Of a stretch of DNA of 64,000 bases, positions 8,684-18,084 are shown piece by piece. The DNA lies in contig NZ_CP033069.1 in NCBI RefSeq assembly GCF_003669015.1, positions 2,366,501 to 2,430,500 on the forward strand. The letters run 5' to 3'. The DNA comes from Acidovorax sp. 1608163 (lineage in GTDB: Bacteria > Pseudomonadota > Gammaproteobacteria > Burkholderiales > Burkholderiaceae_C). Within the stretch, counting starts at the first letter, position 1. Every line of letters starts with the position of its first letter. Made by a program: the position numbers and the translations under genes. The notes beneath the pieces are model-generated. The model searched no databases, was not told the DNA's origin, and saw only the letters and a program-made list of their open reading frames with translations.

Positions 8684-10105
8684 TCAGACGCGGGGCACAG
8701 GCGTGCCGGAGTTGACGCACAAGGCCATGTTCAGTGCCTTGATGGCGGTCTTGTAGTCTTCGCGCTCGATCACGAATTGCATGTTCACCTGGCGCAAAGT
8801 CTGCGACACGCAGTTCACGTTGACTTGCGCGTCGGCCAGTGCCTGGGCCGCCTTGGCCAGCACACCGGGGATGCCGATGTTGGAGCCAATGGTGCACACG
8901 ATGGCGCTGGGCTTGATGGTGACGACCTGGTAAGCCTCTTGCAGCTCGGCCACCAGATCAGGAGTCACCTGGTTGTCCCACACCAAGTGGGCGATGGAGT
9001 TGGCGTTGGTGGCCTTCAGGATGTAGCTCACGTCGTGCTTGCAGAACACTTCCATTAGCCCTGCATCAAAGCCCACGGTGCCCACCATGCTAGGGTCATG
9101 GATCTCGATCAGGGTGACCTTGTCGGTGCCGGTCACGATCTCCACGCGGGCGCGCTCACCCACAAAGTCCTTCGTGATGAGCGTGCCGGGGTGGTCAGGC
9201 TCAAACGTGTTTTTCAGGCGAATCGGGATGCCCGCCAACTCCATCGGCTTGGCGGCCTTGGGGTGGATGGCTTCCATGCCCACGTCGGCCAGTTGGTCGG
9301 CCACGTCGTAGTTGGTGGCACCCACCACGATGGCGTTTTCCAGGCCCACCAGATTGGGGTCTGCGGACGACAGGTGGAATTCCTTGTGGATCACGGCCTC
9401 GGCGGGGCGCACTTCCACGGCGATCTTGCTGAAGGTGACTTCGGAGTAGCCCCGGTCAAACTCGCGCATGATGCCTTCGGTGCCCTTGGTGTAGCCCGTG
9501 GCCACCACCACTTTGTCGCTCAGGTCGATGCCCTTGAAGCTGTGGGCAATGCGCTCGTCAATCGTCCAGGCTTCGTTGTCATCAAAACCAGCCAGATCCA
9601 TCAGGATGGCATTGACGCCATTGGCCTTGAGGATCTCGACCGAGTTGAACGCGCTGTGCGACTCGCCAATCGATGCCAGCACTTCGCGCGCGGCCAACAG
9701 CACATCCTTGCGGCTCAAGTAGCCGCTGGCCAGTACATGGTGCATGGCGCCCAGGTACTCGCGCGCCTGGCCAATGCGCTGGTCGATAAAGGCATCGGCC
9801 ACAGCCAGCGGCAGGCCGATGTCGGCGTAGCCAGCATTGAGCTTCTTCAGGCTGGCAGCCAGGCCCGTCAAGGCATCCTGGTAACCCTTGCCTTCTGCAA
9901 ACAGGGCATAGATGCCGCGCTCGCCCGTCTTCTTGTGCTCCAGCAACTGGTTCGTCACGCCCGAGTAGGCTGACACCACGTAAATTCGGCCGTAAATGCG
10001 TTTGGGGTCGTGCAGCACGATATGGCGCAGCACATCGCCAAAAGCGGTCATGGAAGTGCCGCCGATTTTCTCGACAGAGATCTTGGAGGAGTTGACGTCT
10101 GACAT
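8684..10105 (-). CDS. aspartate kinase
   Basis: A 473-residue enzyme phosphorylating aspartate, the first step toward lysine, threonine and methionine (or ectoine). The N-terminus VEKIGGTSMTAFGDV holds the kinase Lys/GGTS motif. GYTKGTEGIMREFDRGYSE is the substrate and ATP region, and two ACT-type regulatory segments follow (VTLIEIHDPSMVGT, then AIVCTIGSNIGIPGVLA). The KIGGTSM form is what I recall for the Ask_Ect-type group rather than the common KFGGTS form. No ectoine genes are present in the window. The frame opens at 10192, but ATG 10105 (MSDVNSS) is the usual family start. The gene stands alone and ends at a strong terminator. Confidence 0.85.
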   Translation of the reverse strand: MSDVNSSKISVEKIGGTSMTAFGDVLRHIVLHDPKRIYGRIYVVSAYSGVTNQLLEHKKTGERGIYALFAEGKGYQDALTGLAASLKKLNAGYADIGLPLAVADAFIDQRIGQAREYLGAMHHVLASGYLSRKDVLLAAREVLASIGESHSAFNSVEILKANGVNAILMDLAGFDDNEAWTIDERIAHSFKGIDLSDKVVVATGYTKGTEGIMREFDRGYSEVTFSKIAVEVRPAEAVIHKEFHLSSADPNLVGLENAIVVGATNYDVADQLADVGMEAIHPKAAKPMELAGIPIRLKNTFEPDHPGTLITKDFVGERARVEIVTGTDKVTLIEIHDPSMVGTVGFDAGLMEVFCKHDVSYILKATNANSIAHLVWDNQVTPDLVAELQEAYQVVTIKPSAIVCTIGSNIGIPGVLAKAAQALADAQVNVNCVSQTLRQVNMQFVIEREDYKTAIKALNMALCVNSGTPVPRV

Positions 10106-10257
10106 GGACAGGCTCAGGGGAGCAAAAGGGTTAGAAGGCCAAGTGGGCTTCTTGTCGGGATTGTCGACAGAAAGCCCTCCATTTTCTCTCACTTTGGCGA
10201 TGCCTCGGCTCTGGGACCGATTCTGGTGCGCCAGCGTGATTCAAGGCCGCTTTGGAG

Positions 10258-13200
10258 CTACCCCAGATAGGGGCGTTCAGTGACCAGCAAGGCCCGCTTG
10301 GCAAATTCGCGCCACGCAGGCGGCGCCTGCTTGCCCAGCACGATCAAGCCGACGACGTAGGCTTGCGCGCGACGTTGTGGCGGCTCGTTTTGCAATGCCT
10401 TCTCGGCCTGCGCGGCATTGCGCGTCGTCTGCATGATGGCAACGAATTTGCGCAGCGCAAGGGACTCGTCACTGCTGCTGGCATTGAGCTTGGCCAGCAA
10501 CGGTTCGACATTGCGCTGGTGGCGCAATGCCAACCCCAAGGCGCTCCAATACACGTCGCCGTCGATGCCTTGGTCGGGCAACAGCTTCAAGCTGCGTTCG
10601 ATGATTTCGGCGGGAGCACCATCCGATGCCGCAATCAGTCGCAAGGCACGCTCGCCACCCTTGTTGGCGTTCCAGCGCCTGGCGGCAGACTCCACCTGAC
10701 CCCGATGGAGATCAAAATAGATTTTTGCTTGCGCGCTGTCGGAGATGTCTTTGCCTGTTTCAAGGCTGTAATTGCTGCGCAAAGTCTCTGACTTGGGCAA
10801 CAAGTCTTGCACGTTGGCGTCTACGCCCTGCATCAGGCGCCGCATGCGGGCCATGTCAACCACGACAAACTCTCTCAATGCAGGGTGATTGCTGGCCACA
10901 CCATAGGCGGTGTATGCATTCCCCCATCGGCCCGCCACAGCGGCATCGTAAGCACTGACCAAGGCGAACCAAGGGTTGTTCGGGTGCTTTTTGTACCCTG
11001 CTGCAAATGCGGCATCGCGCGCTGCGCCCTCTTCCATGCAGCGCACAGCCAGGTACTGCATGTCGGGGTTGCTCGCATTCTGGGCGAACAGTGTTGCCTG
11101 CCGTTTGCACACCACCTGCCGGTTAGGGGCCACATCTTGCTCGATGCGCAGTGTCATGACATCCAGCGGGTTGATCTCCAATCGGCGCTGCAAGACCGTC
11201 GGGTACTCCGGCAAATCAGATGCCTGCATCAACCAATCCCTCAGACTTACAGAGTCAGCCGCGTCCCACTGGGCGTGTGCAAGCACTACGGCCTTTCGGG
11301 TGCTGTCTTTTTCAGCCATCCCCAGATTGGATCGCCATGAGTTGGCCTGCGCCGCGCTGAGCACCGACCGCGTGCCGCCGCCACCTTTGGTTTGAATGTT
11401 GGCTGGCGGCTCAGACAGCACATGATCAACCGATGTCGAAACCCACCGACTGCCCGCAACTTCGTGCGGAGGCGATCCATTCTGGTTTCCGTACCCCGCG
11501 CTCCACTCCACCAAGGGGCTGGCCTGGGCGATGTTGTAGATGTACTGGCCGCTGATGACATCCGGCGTTTCCTCAAACGACTCGATCTGTTGGCCTTCCA
11601 CCGTGCGGGCGCCCAGCCGCAACGGCTTGTCGAGGTCCACACCCATGCTCTGCGTTGCGCCCGGCGCGAGGGTGATGGTTTTGCTCCCTACTTGAGAAAC
11701 GACCTTGCGATCCAATCCGTTGTGCACCCACAGCGTGGCGGTGCCCACGGTGGCGCCCATGCCCAAAATGCTTCCGATAATGCCCCGGCCACAACCAATC
11801 GGGCGGCGCCTGGGCCCCACCCATCCGCCACTTGAAAGCGTGACCACCAATCGAGCTTTTTTTGCAGAGGCCGCTCTTGACCTGTTGTGAAGCTGCTGTA
11901 GCTTTTGGGCACATTGGGCGCCGCTGGTGCGTCCCCCATCGCATCCGCATTGCCTGCGGTTTCTCGCAAGCGGCGCTCGGTCTCCAGCAACTGGTCCAGC
12001 GCAGTGCGACGCAGTTGTCCCAGCGCGCCAGCAACGGGCCGCATCCAGCTGTCGATCACATTCAACCAATCGCCAATGTTGCCCAACCCCGGCGCCACCA
12101 GATTGAACTCGCCCAGCAGTGCGCTCCAACTGGCCGATCCCAAGCGCTGCAGCGTCGCGTCGTCCAACGTCAATGATCCGCGCGCAGCATTCACCTCTTG
12201 CAGCAGGCGGTACAGTTCCATCGCGTGGCTTTGCAAGCGGTTGCGCTCGTCGTCATTGACCTTGCGCTTGGCAGTCACCATAGACACCACATTGGCCAGA
12301 GCGCTGTGTGCGTCGGCGATGTTGGCCTGCATGTGCTCGGCGTAGTGAACGAGCGACAGCAAGCCCAGCCAGTAACTCTCCCACCCCGAACGTGCTGTGC
12401 GTGCGAGTGCCAGGGCCGTCGAACGGCAGAGGCGGTCGTGCGCGACGATGCGCGTGTCCAGCGCTTTCATCTCGCTTTCGACCGTCTGCAAGGCGGCCCC
12501 CACGTCTTTGCGCTTCAGCGTGCGACCGCGAAAACGAATGACCCCATCAACGGCCTTGGCCACGCCGTCTTGAATGGCCAGCAGTTGGCTCTTCTCCTCA
12601 CCAAGCCGGTCCATTTGCTGCAGATCGGCACGCAGCGAATCGGGGTACAGCTCTGTGCCTGTCGTTGTTGCATCGGGCGCGCCAGCTTCTGCGGCATAGA
12701 GTTCGCTCGCTACATGTGCGTACCGGGTCACGGGGCGCGCCAGATAGCGGCCCTTGTAAACGCGCTGATAAGACTCCCTGCCGTATTCCGCATCCAGTGC
12801 CGCAAGCGACTCCTCTCGACTCGCCACGGGCAGGGGCGGGTCGATGGCCGCAACCATTTCAGCGCAGGTCTTGAGCTTGAGCGATTCGGCATCCCTGAAC
12901 AATGTCCATGCCGAGCAGGCCTCCAGCGGCACTGGCAGGTAAATCTGCTTGGCGTTGAATTCCCGTTCGTGATTGAGCGGATGGCTCGCCCACATGCGGG
13001 AGGGTTGCACCATCTGCTGCTGGAAAACGCGGTGCTGGCTGGGGTCACCTTGCGGCTGCGCAGGCTCACCGAAGGTAGGGTCATCCAGAATTTCGCGCAA
13101 TTTGGCGATGATCAGCGACTGGATTTCAAACAAGTCGGCCGTCACGCGCCCGGCGCGCACCTCCGCATTGGCAAACGCGAGCGTTCGGTCCCAGGCCATA

Positions 13201-14060
13201 TCGGCGGACTGGCAGCGGTACAGCGCATGGATGAGTGCATCGCTGCCCGTCAAGCTGACAGACACCTTGTCTGCCTGAAACTCCATCTCGCGAGACAGCG
13301 CGCGTTCTGCCGCCAGAACGAGTTTGAAAAACGTGTCCACCACGGACCGGATCGCCCACACCACGAGCGAAAGAATCCAGCCGACCCAGGCAACGCGAAT
13401 ATCGAAAGACGAAAGACTGCGCAGAAACCCGTCCAGGCTGTCGCGTTTGGCGACCACATGCCCCGCGATTTGCTGAGCGACATACACCCACCGCCCCACC
13501 GCCATGGACCGCTGCGCAAAATGCCCGAATTCATGGGCCAGAACGGCCTTGAATTCAGAGGCGTTCAGCACGTTGACGAGGGGTAACCCAATCTCAAGGT
13601 TCTTTCGAGATGGGAATATCAGGTTCAGCAGCGATAAATCATAAAAAACGGCCGCATTCACCCGTGCGGAAAGAAAGACCTTGCGTGGTCGCGGTGCACG
13701 CGCTTCATCGGCCAAGCGGTACAGAAATGCAAAAAGCTCTGGTTGTTCGTCTTTCGTGATCTCGGTGAGATCAGACATATTGCTGCGTTTGACGAACCAA
13801 ATGGCTTTGAGCATGAACAGCGCGACAAAGCCCGACGCCACCCCGCCCAAGAAAAGCCACAGGGCTTGGTGTGGAGCCTGCAAACTTGCGCGTATCAGCG
13901 CATAGGCCTTCCAGGCAAACCAGCCTGACAGCGAAAAGTAAAAAGCGACAAAACCCAGTAGCGCCAACAGCGCAATCCACGCGTGGCGCTTGTAAGACGA
14001 AGTGGCTTTGATCAATTCCTCTGGGTAAGCCTGCGGCCCAGCTGGATACTTCAGCTCCAT
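10258..14060 (-). pseudogene. M48-type metallopeptidase gene interrupted by a one-base frameshift
   Basis: One gene of about 1267 codons split into two frames. The 5' frame (14060 to about 11785) starts with two membrane helices (about residues 27-48 and 68-88). It then has the zinc motif HEFGH (about 175-179) and the probable third ligand in EMEFQADKVS (about 258), followed by a long helical region. The 3' frame (about 11785 to 10258) continues with GIIGSILGMGATVGTATLW, a third hydrophobic stretch, and then a TPR-like C-terminus. Between them the coding strand reads GTG GCC GGG GCA TTA; one more G would give GTG GCC GGG GGC ATT ATC and restore a single frame. The ribosome-binding site GGGAGGATTAC precedes ATG 14060. 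Both halves look intact, so this is either a recent mutation or a homopolymer error. M48 enzymes of this layout are usually membrane proteases; substrate unknown. Confidence 0.8.
11783..11786 (-). other. frameshift position in M48 gene
   Basis: A run of four C on the plus strand (GGGG in the coding strand) where five would keep frame. Upstream the correct frame reads ADGWGPGAARLVVAG, downstream GIIGSILGMG; the frame must change exactly at this run. Confidence 0.75.
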
Positions 14061-14247
14061 GTAATCCTCCCTGAATCTCTCTTAATAAGTATTCAAGGAA
14101 GTTTATCTTCGACGGCCATGGAGATCGGTGCAGATGCAGTCTTTTACCAAAGCTGCACGCCGCCCAATATGGGAGCCTGTTTTGAAGGATGTGGACCGCC
14201 GTTTGTGTCCATTGACCCGCCTCGGGCGGCGCGCCCACGGCCCGGCT

Positions 14248-14475
14248 TCAGGTGTTTGGCTCGCGGGGACTGGCACTGAGGCTATTGGCCGACTTTTCCT
14301 CAGCGTCAGCATCCAGCCCCCACTGATCCCAGTCGTCCCCGAACAATTCCGCAGGGTGTTGCGTGCGGTCGGAGCCATTGCCACAGCGCATGTCTTTGGC
14401 GGGGCAGTAGAGGTTGCAGCCCCAACACACCCGCTCGGGGTGGGCGGGGGCTTTGGGAAACTTCTTGACTGCCAT
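14248..14475 (-). CDS. DUF3079 protein
   Basis: A 75-residue cysteine-containing protein matching the DUF3079 pattern: MAVKKFPKAPAHPERVCW, GCNLYCPAKDM, then CGNGSDRTQHPAELFGDDW. Four conserved Cys (C-W-G-C, Y-C, R-C-G) suggest metal or redox binding, but no function is established. The frame opens at 14511, but ATG 14475 has GGAGACGAGCC directly upstream and is the family start. It lies 57 bp downstream of lpdA on the same strand, so it may be read from the pyruvate dehydrogenase operon. Confidence 0.85.
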   Translation of the reverse strand: MAVKKFPKAPAHPERVCWGCNLYCPAKDMRCGNGSDRTQHPAELFGDDWDQWGLDADAEEKSANSLSASPREPNT

Positions 14476-14531
14476 GGCTCGTCTCCAGACTGGGTACCGG
14501 GCTCCCGCCAAACCTGTGCTGTGTGGGCGCC

Positions 14532-16391
14532 TTACTTGCGTGCGGGCGGCACGTCCGTGCAGCTGCCGTGCGCAATCTCTGCCGCCATGCCGATGCTTTC
14601 GCCCAGCGTGGGGTGCGGGTGGATGGTCTTGCCGATGTCCACCGCGTCGGCGCCCATCTCAATGGCCAGCGCGATTTCGCCGATCATGTCGCCCGCATGG
14701 GTGCCCACGATGCCGCCACCCAGGATCTTGCCGTGGCCGTGGGCCTCGGGCGAGTCGTCGAACAGCAGCTTGGTCACGCCCTCGTCGCGGCCGTTGGCAA
14801 TGGCGCGGCCGGAGGCCGTCCAGGGGAACAGGCCCTTCTTGACCTTGATGCCTTGGGCCTTGGCTTGGTCTTCCGTCAGGCCGACCCATGCCACTTCGGG
14901 GTCGGTATAGGCCACCGACGGAATCACCCGGGCATTGAAGGCAGCGGCTGCCAGTTCCTTGTTGCCCTGCAGTTCACCGGCGATGACTTCAGCCGCCACG
15001 TGCGCTTCATGCACCGCCTTGTGCGCCAGCATGGGCTGGCCCACGATGTCGCCGATGGCGAAGATGTGCGGCACGTTGGTGCGCATCTGGATGTCGACGT
15101 TGATGAAGCCACGGTCTGTGACAGCCACGCCAGCCTTATCGGCGGCGATCTTCTTGCCGTTGGGCGTGCGGCCCACGGCCTGCAGGACCAGGTCGTAGAC
15201 CTGGGGCGCGGGGGCGGTGCCGCCCTCTTCCGCTGCGGCAAACGTCACTTCAATGCCTTCAGGCGTGGCCTTGGCCCCCACCGTCTTGGTCTTGAGCATG
15301 ATGTTGTCGAAGCGCGGGGCGTTCATCTTCTGCCAGATCTTGACGAGGTCGCGGTCGGCACCCTGCATCAGGCCGTCCATCATTTCGACCACGTCCAGGC
15401 GCGCGCCCAGGGTGCTGTACACGGTGCCCATTTCCAGGCCGATGATGCCGCCGCCCAGGATGAGCATGCGCTTGGGGACTTCCTTGAGCGCCAGGGCGCC
15501 GGTGGAGTCGACCACGCGTGGATCGTCGGGCATGAAGGGCAGGCGCACGGCCTGGCTGCCAGCGGCGATGATGGCCTTCTTGAAGGCAATGACCTTCTTG
15601 GTGCCCGTCTTCTCCTGGCCCGTGCCGGTGGTTTCTTCGACCTCGACATGGTTGGCGCCCACAAAGGCCCCGTAGCCGCGCACGGTGGTGACCTTGCGCA
15701 TTTTGGCCATGGCGGCCAGGCCACCGGTCAGCTTGCCGATGACCTTTTCCTTGTGGCCGCGCAGCATGTCGACGTTGACCTTGGGGGCGCCAAAGTCAAT
15801 GCCTGCGGCGGACAGATGGCTGACCTCGTCCATGACGGCGGCCACGTGCAGCAGCGCCTTGGACGGGATGCAGCCCACGTTCAGGCACACGCCACCGAGC
15901 GTTGCGTAACGTTCGACGATGACGACCTTGAGGCCCAGATCGGCCGCGCGGAAGGCTGCGCTGTAGCCGCCAGGGCCACCGCCCAGCACGAGCACGTCGC
16001 ACTCCAGGTCGGCCGCGCCAGCAAAGCTGGATGCTACTGGATTGATAGCTGCTTGCGCTTGTGGGGCGGGCGCTGGAGCCGATTTTGGCTCAGATGCCGC
16101 AGCCACAGGTGCCGCTGGTGCGGGGGCCGCAACAGGGGCTGCAGCGGCAGCGCCCTGCACTTCCAGCGTCAGCACCACGGCGCCTTCGGCGATTTTGTCG
16201 CCCAGCTTCACTTTCAGCTCTTTGACCACGCCAGCGTGGCTGGAGGGGATCTCCATGGAGGCCTTGTCAGACTCCACGGTGATAAGGCTTTGCTCGGCCT
16301 TGATGGTGTCGCCGGGTTTAACCAGCACTTCGATGATGGCCACTTCGGCGAAGTCGCCGATGTCGGGCACCTTGATGTCGATGATTGCCAT
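14532..16391 (-). CDS. lpdA: dihydrolipoyl dehydrogenase (E3) with N-terminal lipoyl domain
   Basis: A 619-residue flavoenzyme that reoxidises dihydrolipoamide of the pyruvate dehydrogenase complex with NAD+. Residues 1-80 form a lipoyl domain ([11 protein letters not shown], lipoylated Lys), followed by an Ala/Pro-rich linker. The FAD domain has [12 protein letters not shown] and the redox disulfide [13 protein letters not shown]; the NAD domain has [11 protein letters not shown]; the C-terminal interface has HPHPTLGES with the catalytic His. E3 carrying its own lipoyl domain is known in some beta- and gammaproteobacteria. The start has GGGAGCGACAC upstream. It follows aceF by 16 bp. The linker segment [10 protein letters not shown] is encoded by a copy of the gctatcaat...gtagc-type dispersed repeat. 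Confidence 0.95.
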   Translation of the reverse strand: MAIIDIKVPDIGDFAEVAIIEVLVKPGDTIKAEQSLITVESDKASMEIPSSHAGVVKELKVKLGDKIAEGAVVLTLEVQGAAAAAPVAAPAPAAPVAAASEPKSAPAPAPQAQAAINPVASSFAGAADLECDVLVLGGGPGGYSAAFRAADLGLKVVIVERYATLGGVCLNVGCIPSKALLHVAAVMDEVSHLSAAGIDFGAPKVNVDMLRGHKEKVIGKLTGGLAAMAKMRKVTTVRGYGAFVGANHVEVEETTGTGQEKTGTKKVIAFKKAIIAAGSQAVRLPFMPDDPRVVDSTGALALKEVPKRMLILGGGIIGLEMGTVYSTLGARLDVVEMMDGLMQGADRDLVKIWQKMNAPRFDNIMLKTKTVGAKATPEGIEVTFAAAEEGGTAPAPQVYDLVLQAVGRTPNGKKIAADKAGVAVTDRGFINVDIQMRTNVPHIFAIGDIVGQPMLAHKAVHEAHVAAEVIAGELQGNKELAAAAFNARVIPSVAYTDPEVAWVGLTEDQAKAQGIKVKKGLFPWTASGRAIANGRDEGVTKLLFDDSPEAHGHGKILGGGIVGTHAGDMIGEIALAIEMGADAVDIGKTIHPHPTLGESIGMAAEIAHGSCTDVPPARK

Positions 16392-16407
16392 GTGTCGCTC
16401 CCTCGCG

Positions 16408-18066
16408 TTACATCACGATGCGGCGGAAGTCCGCCAGCAGCGAGGCAAAGTACACATTGAAGCGCGCGGCGCTGGCGCCGTCGATCACGCGGTGGTCCCA
16501 ACTCAGGCTCAGTGGCAGCATGAGACGCGGTGCGAATTGCTTGCCGTCCCACTTGGGCTCCAGGGTGCTCTTGCACACGCCCATGATGGCGACTTCGGGG
16601 GCGTTGATGATGGGCGTGAAGTAACGACCACCAATACCGCCCAGCGAGCTGATGGAGAAGCAGCCACCGGTCATGTCGGCCGGGCCCAGCTTGCCGTCGC
16701 GCGCCTTCTTGGCCAGGTCGCCCATCTCTTGCGAGATTTGGACGATGCCCTTCTTGTCTGCATCGCGGATGACGGGCACAACGAGGCCGTTGGGCGTATC
16801 GGCCGCAAAGCCGATGTGGAAGTAGTTCTTGAGCACCAGTTGGTCGCCGTCGAGCGAGCTGTTGAACTCGGGGAACTTCTTGAGCGCGGCCACGGCGGCC
16901 TTGATCATGAAGGCGAGCATGGTGACCTTGACGCCACTCTTCTCGTTTTCCTTGTTGAACTGCACGCGGAAGGCTTCGAGGTCGGTGATGTCCGCGTCGT
17001 CGTGGTTGGTGACGTGCGGGATGACGACCCAGTTGCGGTGCAGGTTGGCACCGCTGATTTTCTTGATGCGCGAAAGGTCCTTGCGCTCCACCGGGCCGAA
17101 CTTGGCGAAGTCGACCTTGGGCCAGGGCAGCAGGTCCAGACCGACGCCGGAGCCACCGCTGGCAGCGGGTGCCTTGGCGGCCTGGGCCTTGGTTTGCGCA
17201 GCGCCGCTCATCACTTGCTTGGTAAAGCTCTGGATGTCGTCTTGCGTAATGCGACCCTTGGGGCCGGTGCCCTTGACTTCTTCGAGTGGCACACCCAGCT
17301 CGCGAGCGAACTTGCGCACCGAGGGGCTGGCGTGGGGCAGGCCCAGCGTGCCTGCGCCTGGCTGATGCGCCGCTGGCGCAGCCACGGTGGCCACGGCCAC
17401 AGCGGGGGCTGCAGCAGCAATGGCTGGGGCTGCTGCCGGTGCCGCAGCGACGGGCGCGGCAGGGGCTGCCGCCGCAGTGCTGGCCACACCTTCGAGGATG
17501 GCCATCAGATCACCGATGTTCACGGTGTCACCGATCTTGACCTTGAGCTCCTTGAGCACGCCTGCGGCGGGCGAAGGGATCTCCATGGAGGCCTTGTCCG
17601 ATTCGACGGTGAAGAGCGATTGCTCCAGAGCGATGGTGTCGCCCACCTTGACCAGCAACTCAATGACGGCCACGTCCTTGAAATCGCCGATGTCAGGCAC
17701 GCGCACTTCCACGGGGCCTGCAACGGCCGCAGCCACGGGGGCCACAGGTGCTGGGGCCGCCACCGGGGCGGGCGCCGCAGCCGCTGCGGGAGCTGGTGCT
17801 GCAGCCTCAGGGGCGGCCGCTGCCACACCTGCGGCTTCAACCACAGCAATCACCGAGCCTTGTTTGACCTTGTCGCCCAGAACCACCTTGAGTTCCTTGA
17901 CCACGCCAGCGTGGCTGGAGGGGATCTCCATGGAGGCCTTGTCGGACTCCACTGTGATGAGCGATTGCTCGGCCTTGACGGTGTCGCCCACTTTCACGAG
18001 CAACTCGATCACGCCGACTTCATCGAAATCCCCGATGTCCGGGACTTGAATGTTGACCAATGCCAT
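16408..18066 (-). CDS. aceF: pyruvate dehydrogenase E2, dihydrolipoyllysine acetyltransferase
   Basis: A 552-residue core protein of the pyruvate dehydrogenase complex, transferring acetyl groups from lipoyl-Lys to CoA. It has two lipoyl domains (first about residues 1-80, second about 118-195, each with [11 protein letters not shown]), joined by long Ala/Pro linkers. A peripheral subunit-binding domain follows ([16 protein letters not shown]...GRITQDDI). The catalytic domain ends in [13 protein letters not shown], holding the active-site His and Asp. CCGGAGACAACA precedes the ATG. It sits between aceE (18 bp upstream) and lpdA (16 bp downstream) in one operon. Its first lipoyl domain is almost identical in DNA to that of lpdA over part of its length. 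Confidence 0.95.
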   Translation of the reverse strand: MALVNIQVPDIGDFDEVGVIELLVKVGDTVKAEQSLITVESDKASMEIPSSHAGVVKELKVVLGDKVKQGSVIAVVEAAGVAAAAPEAAAPAPAAAAAPAPVAAPAPVAPVAAAVAGPVEVRVPDIGDFKDVAVIELLVKVGDTIALEQSLFTVESDKASMEIPSPAAGVLKELKVKIGDTVNIGDLMAILEGVASTAAAAPAAPVAAAPAAAPAIAAAAPAVAVATVAAPAAHQPGAGTLGLPHASPSVRKFARELGVPLEEVKGTGPKGRITQDDIQSFTKQVMSGAAQTKAQAAKAPAASGGSGVGLDLLPWPKVDFAKFGPVERKDLSRIKKISGANLHRNWVVIPHVTNHDDADITDLEAFRVQFNKENEKSGVKVTMLAFMIKAAVAALKKFPEFNSSLDGDQLVLKNYFHIGFAADTPNGLVVPVIRDADKKGIVQISQEMGDLAKKARDGKLGPADMTGGCFSISSLGGIGGRYFTPIINAPEVAIMGVCKSTLEPKWDGKQFAPRLMLPLSLSWDHRVIDGASAARFNVYFASLLADFRRIVM

Positions 18067-18084
18067 TGTTGTCTCCGGTAGGGG

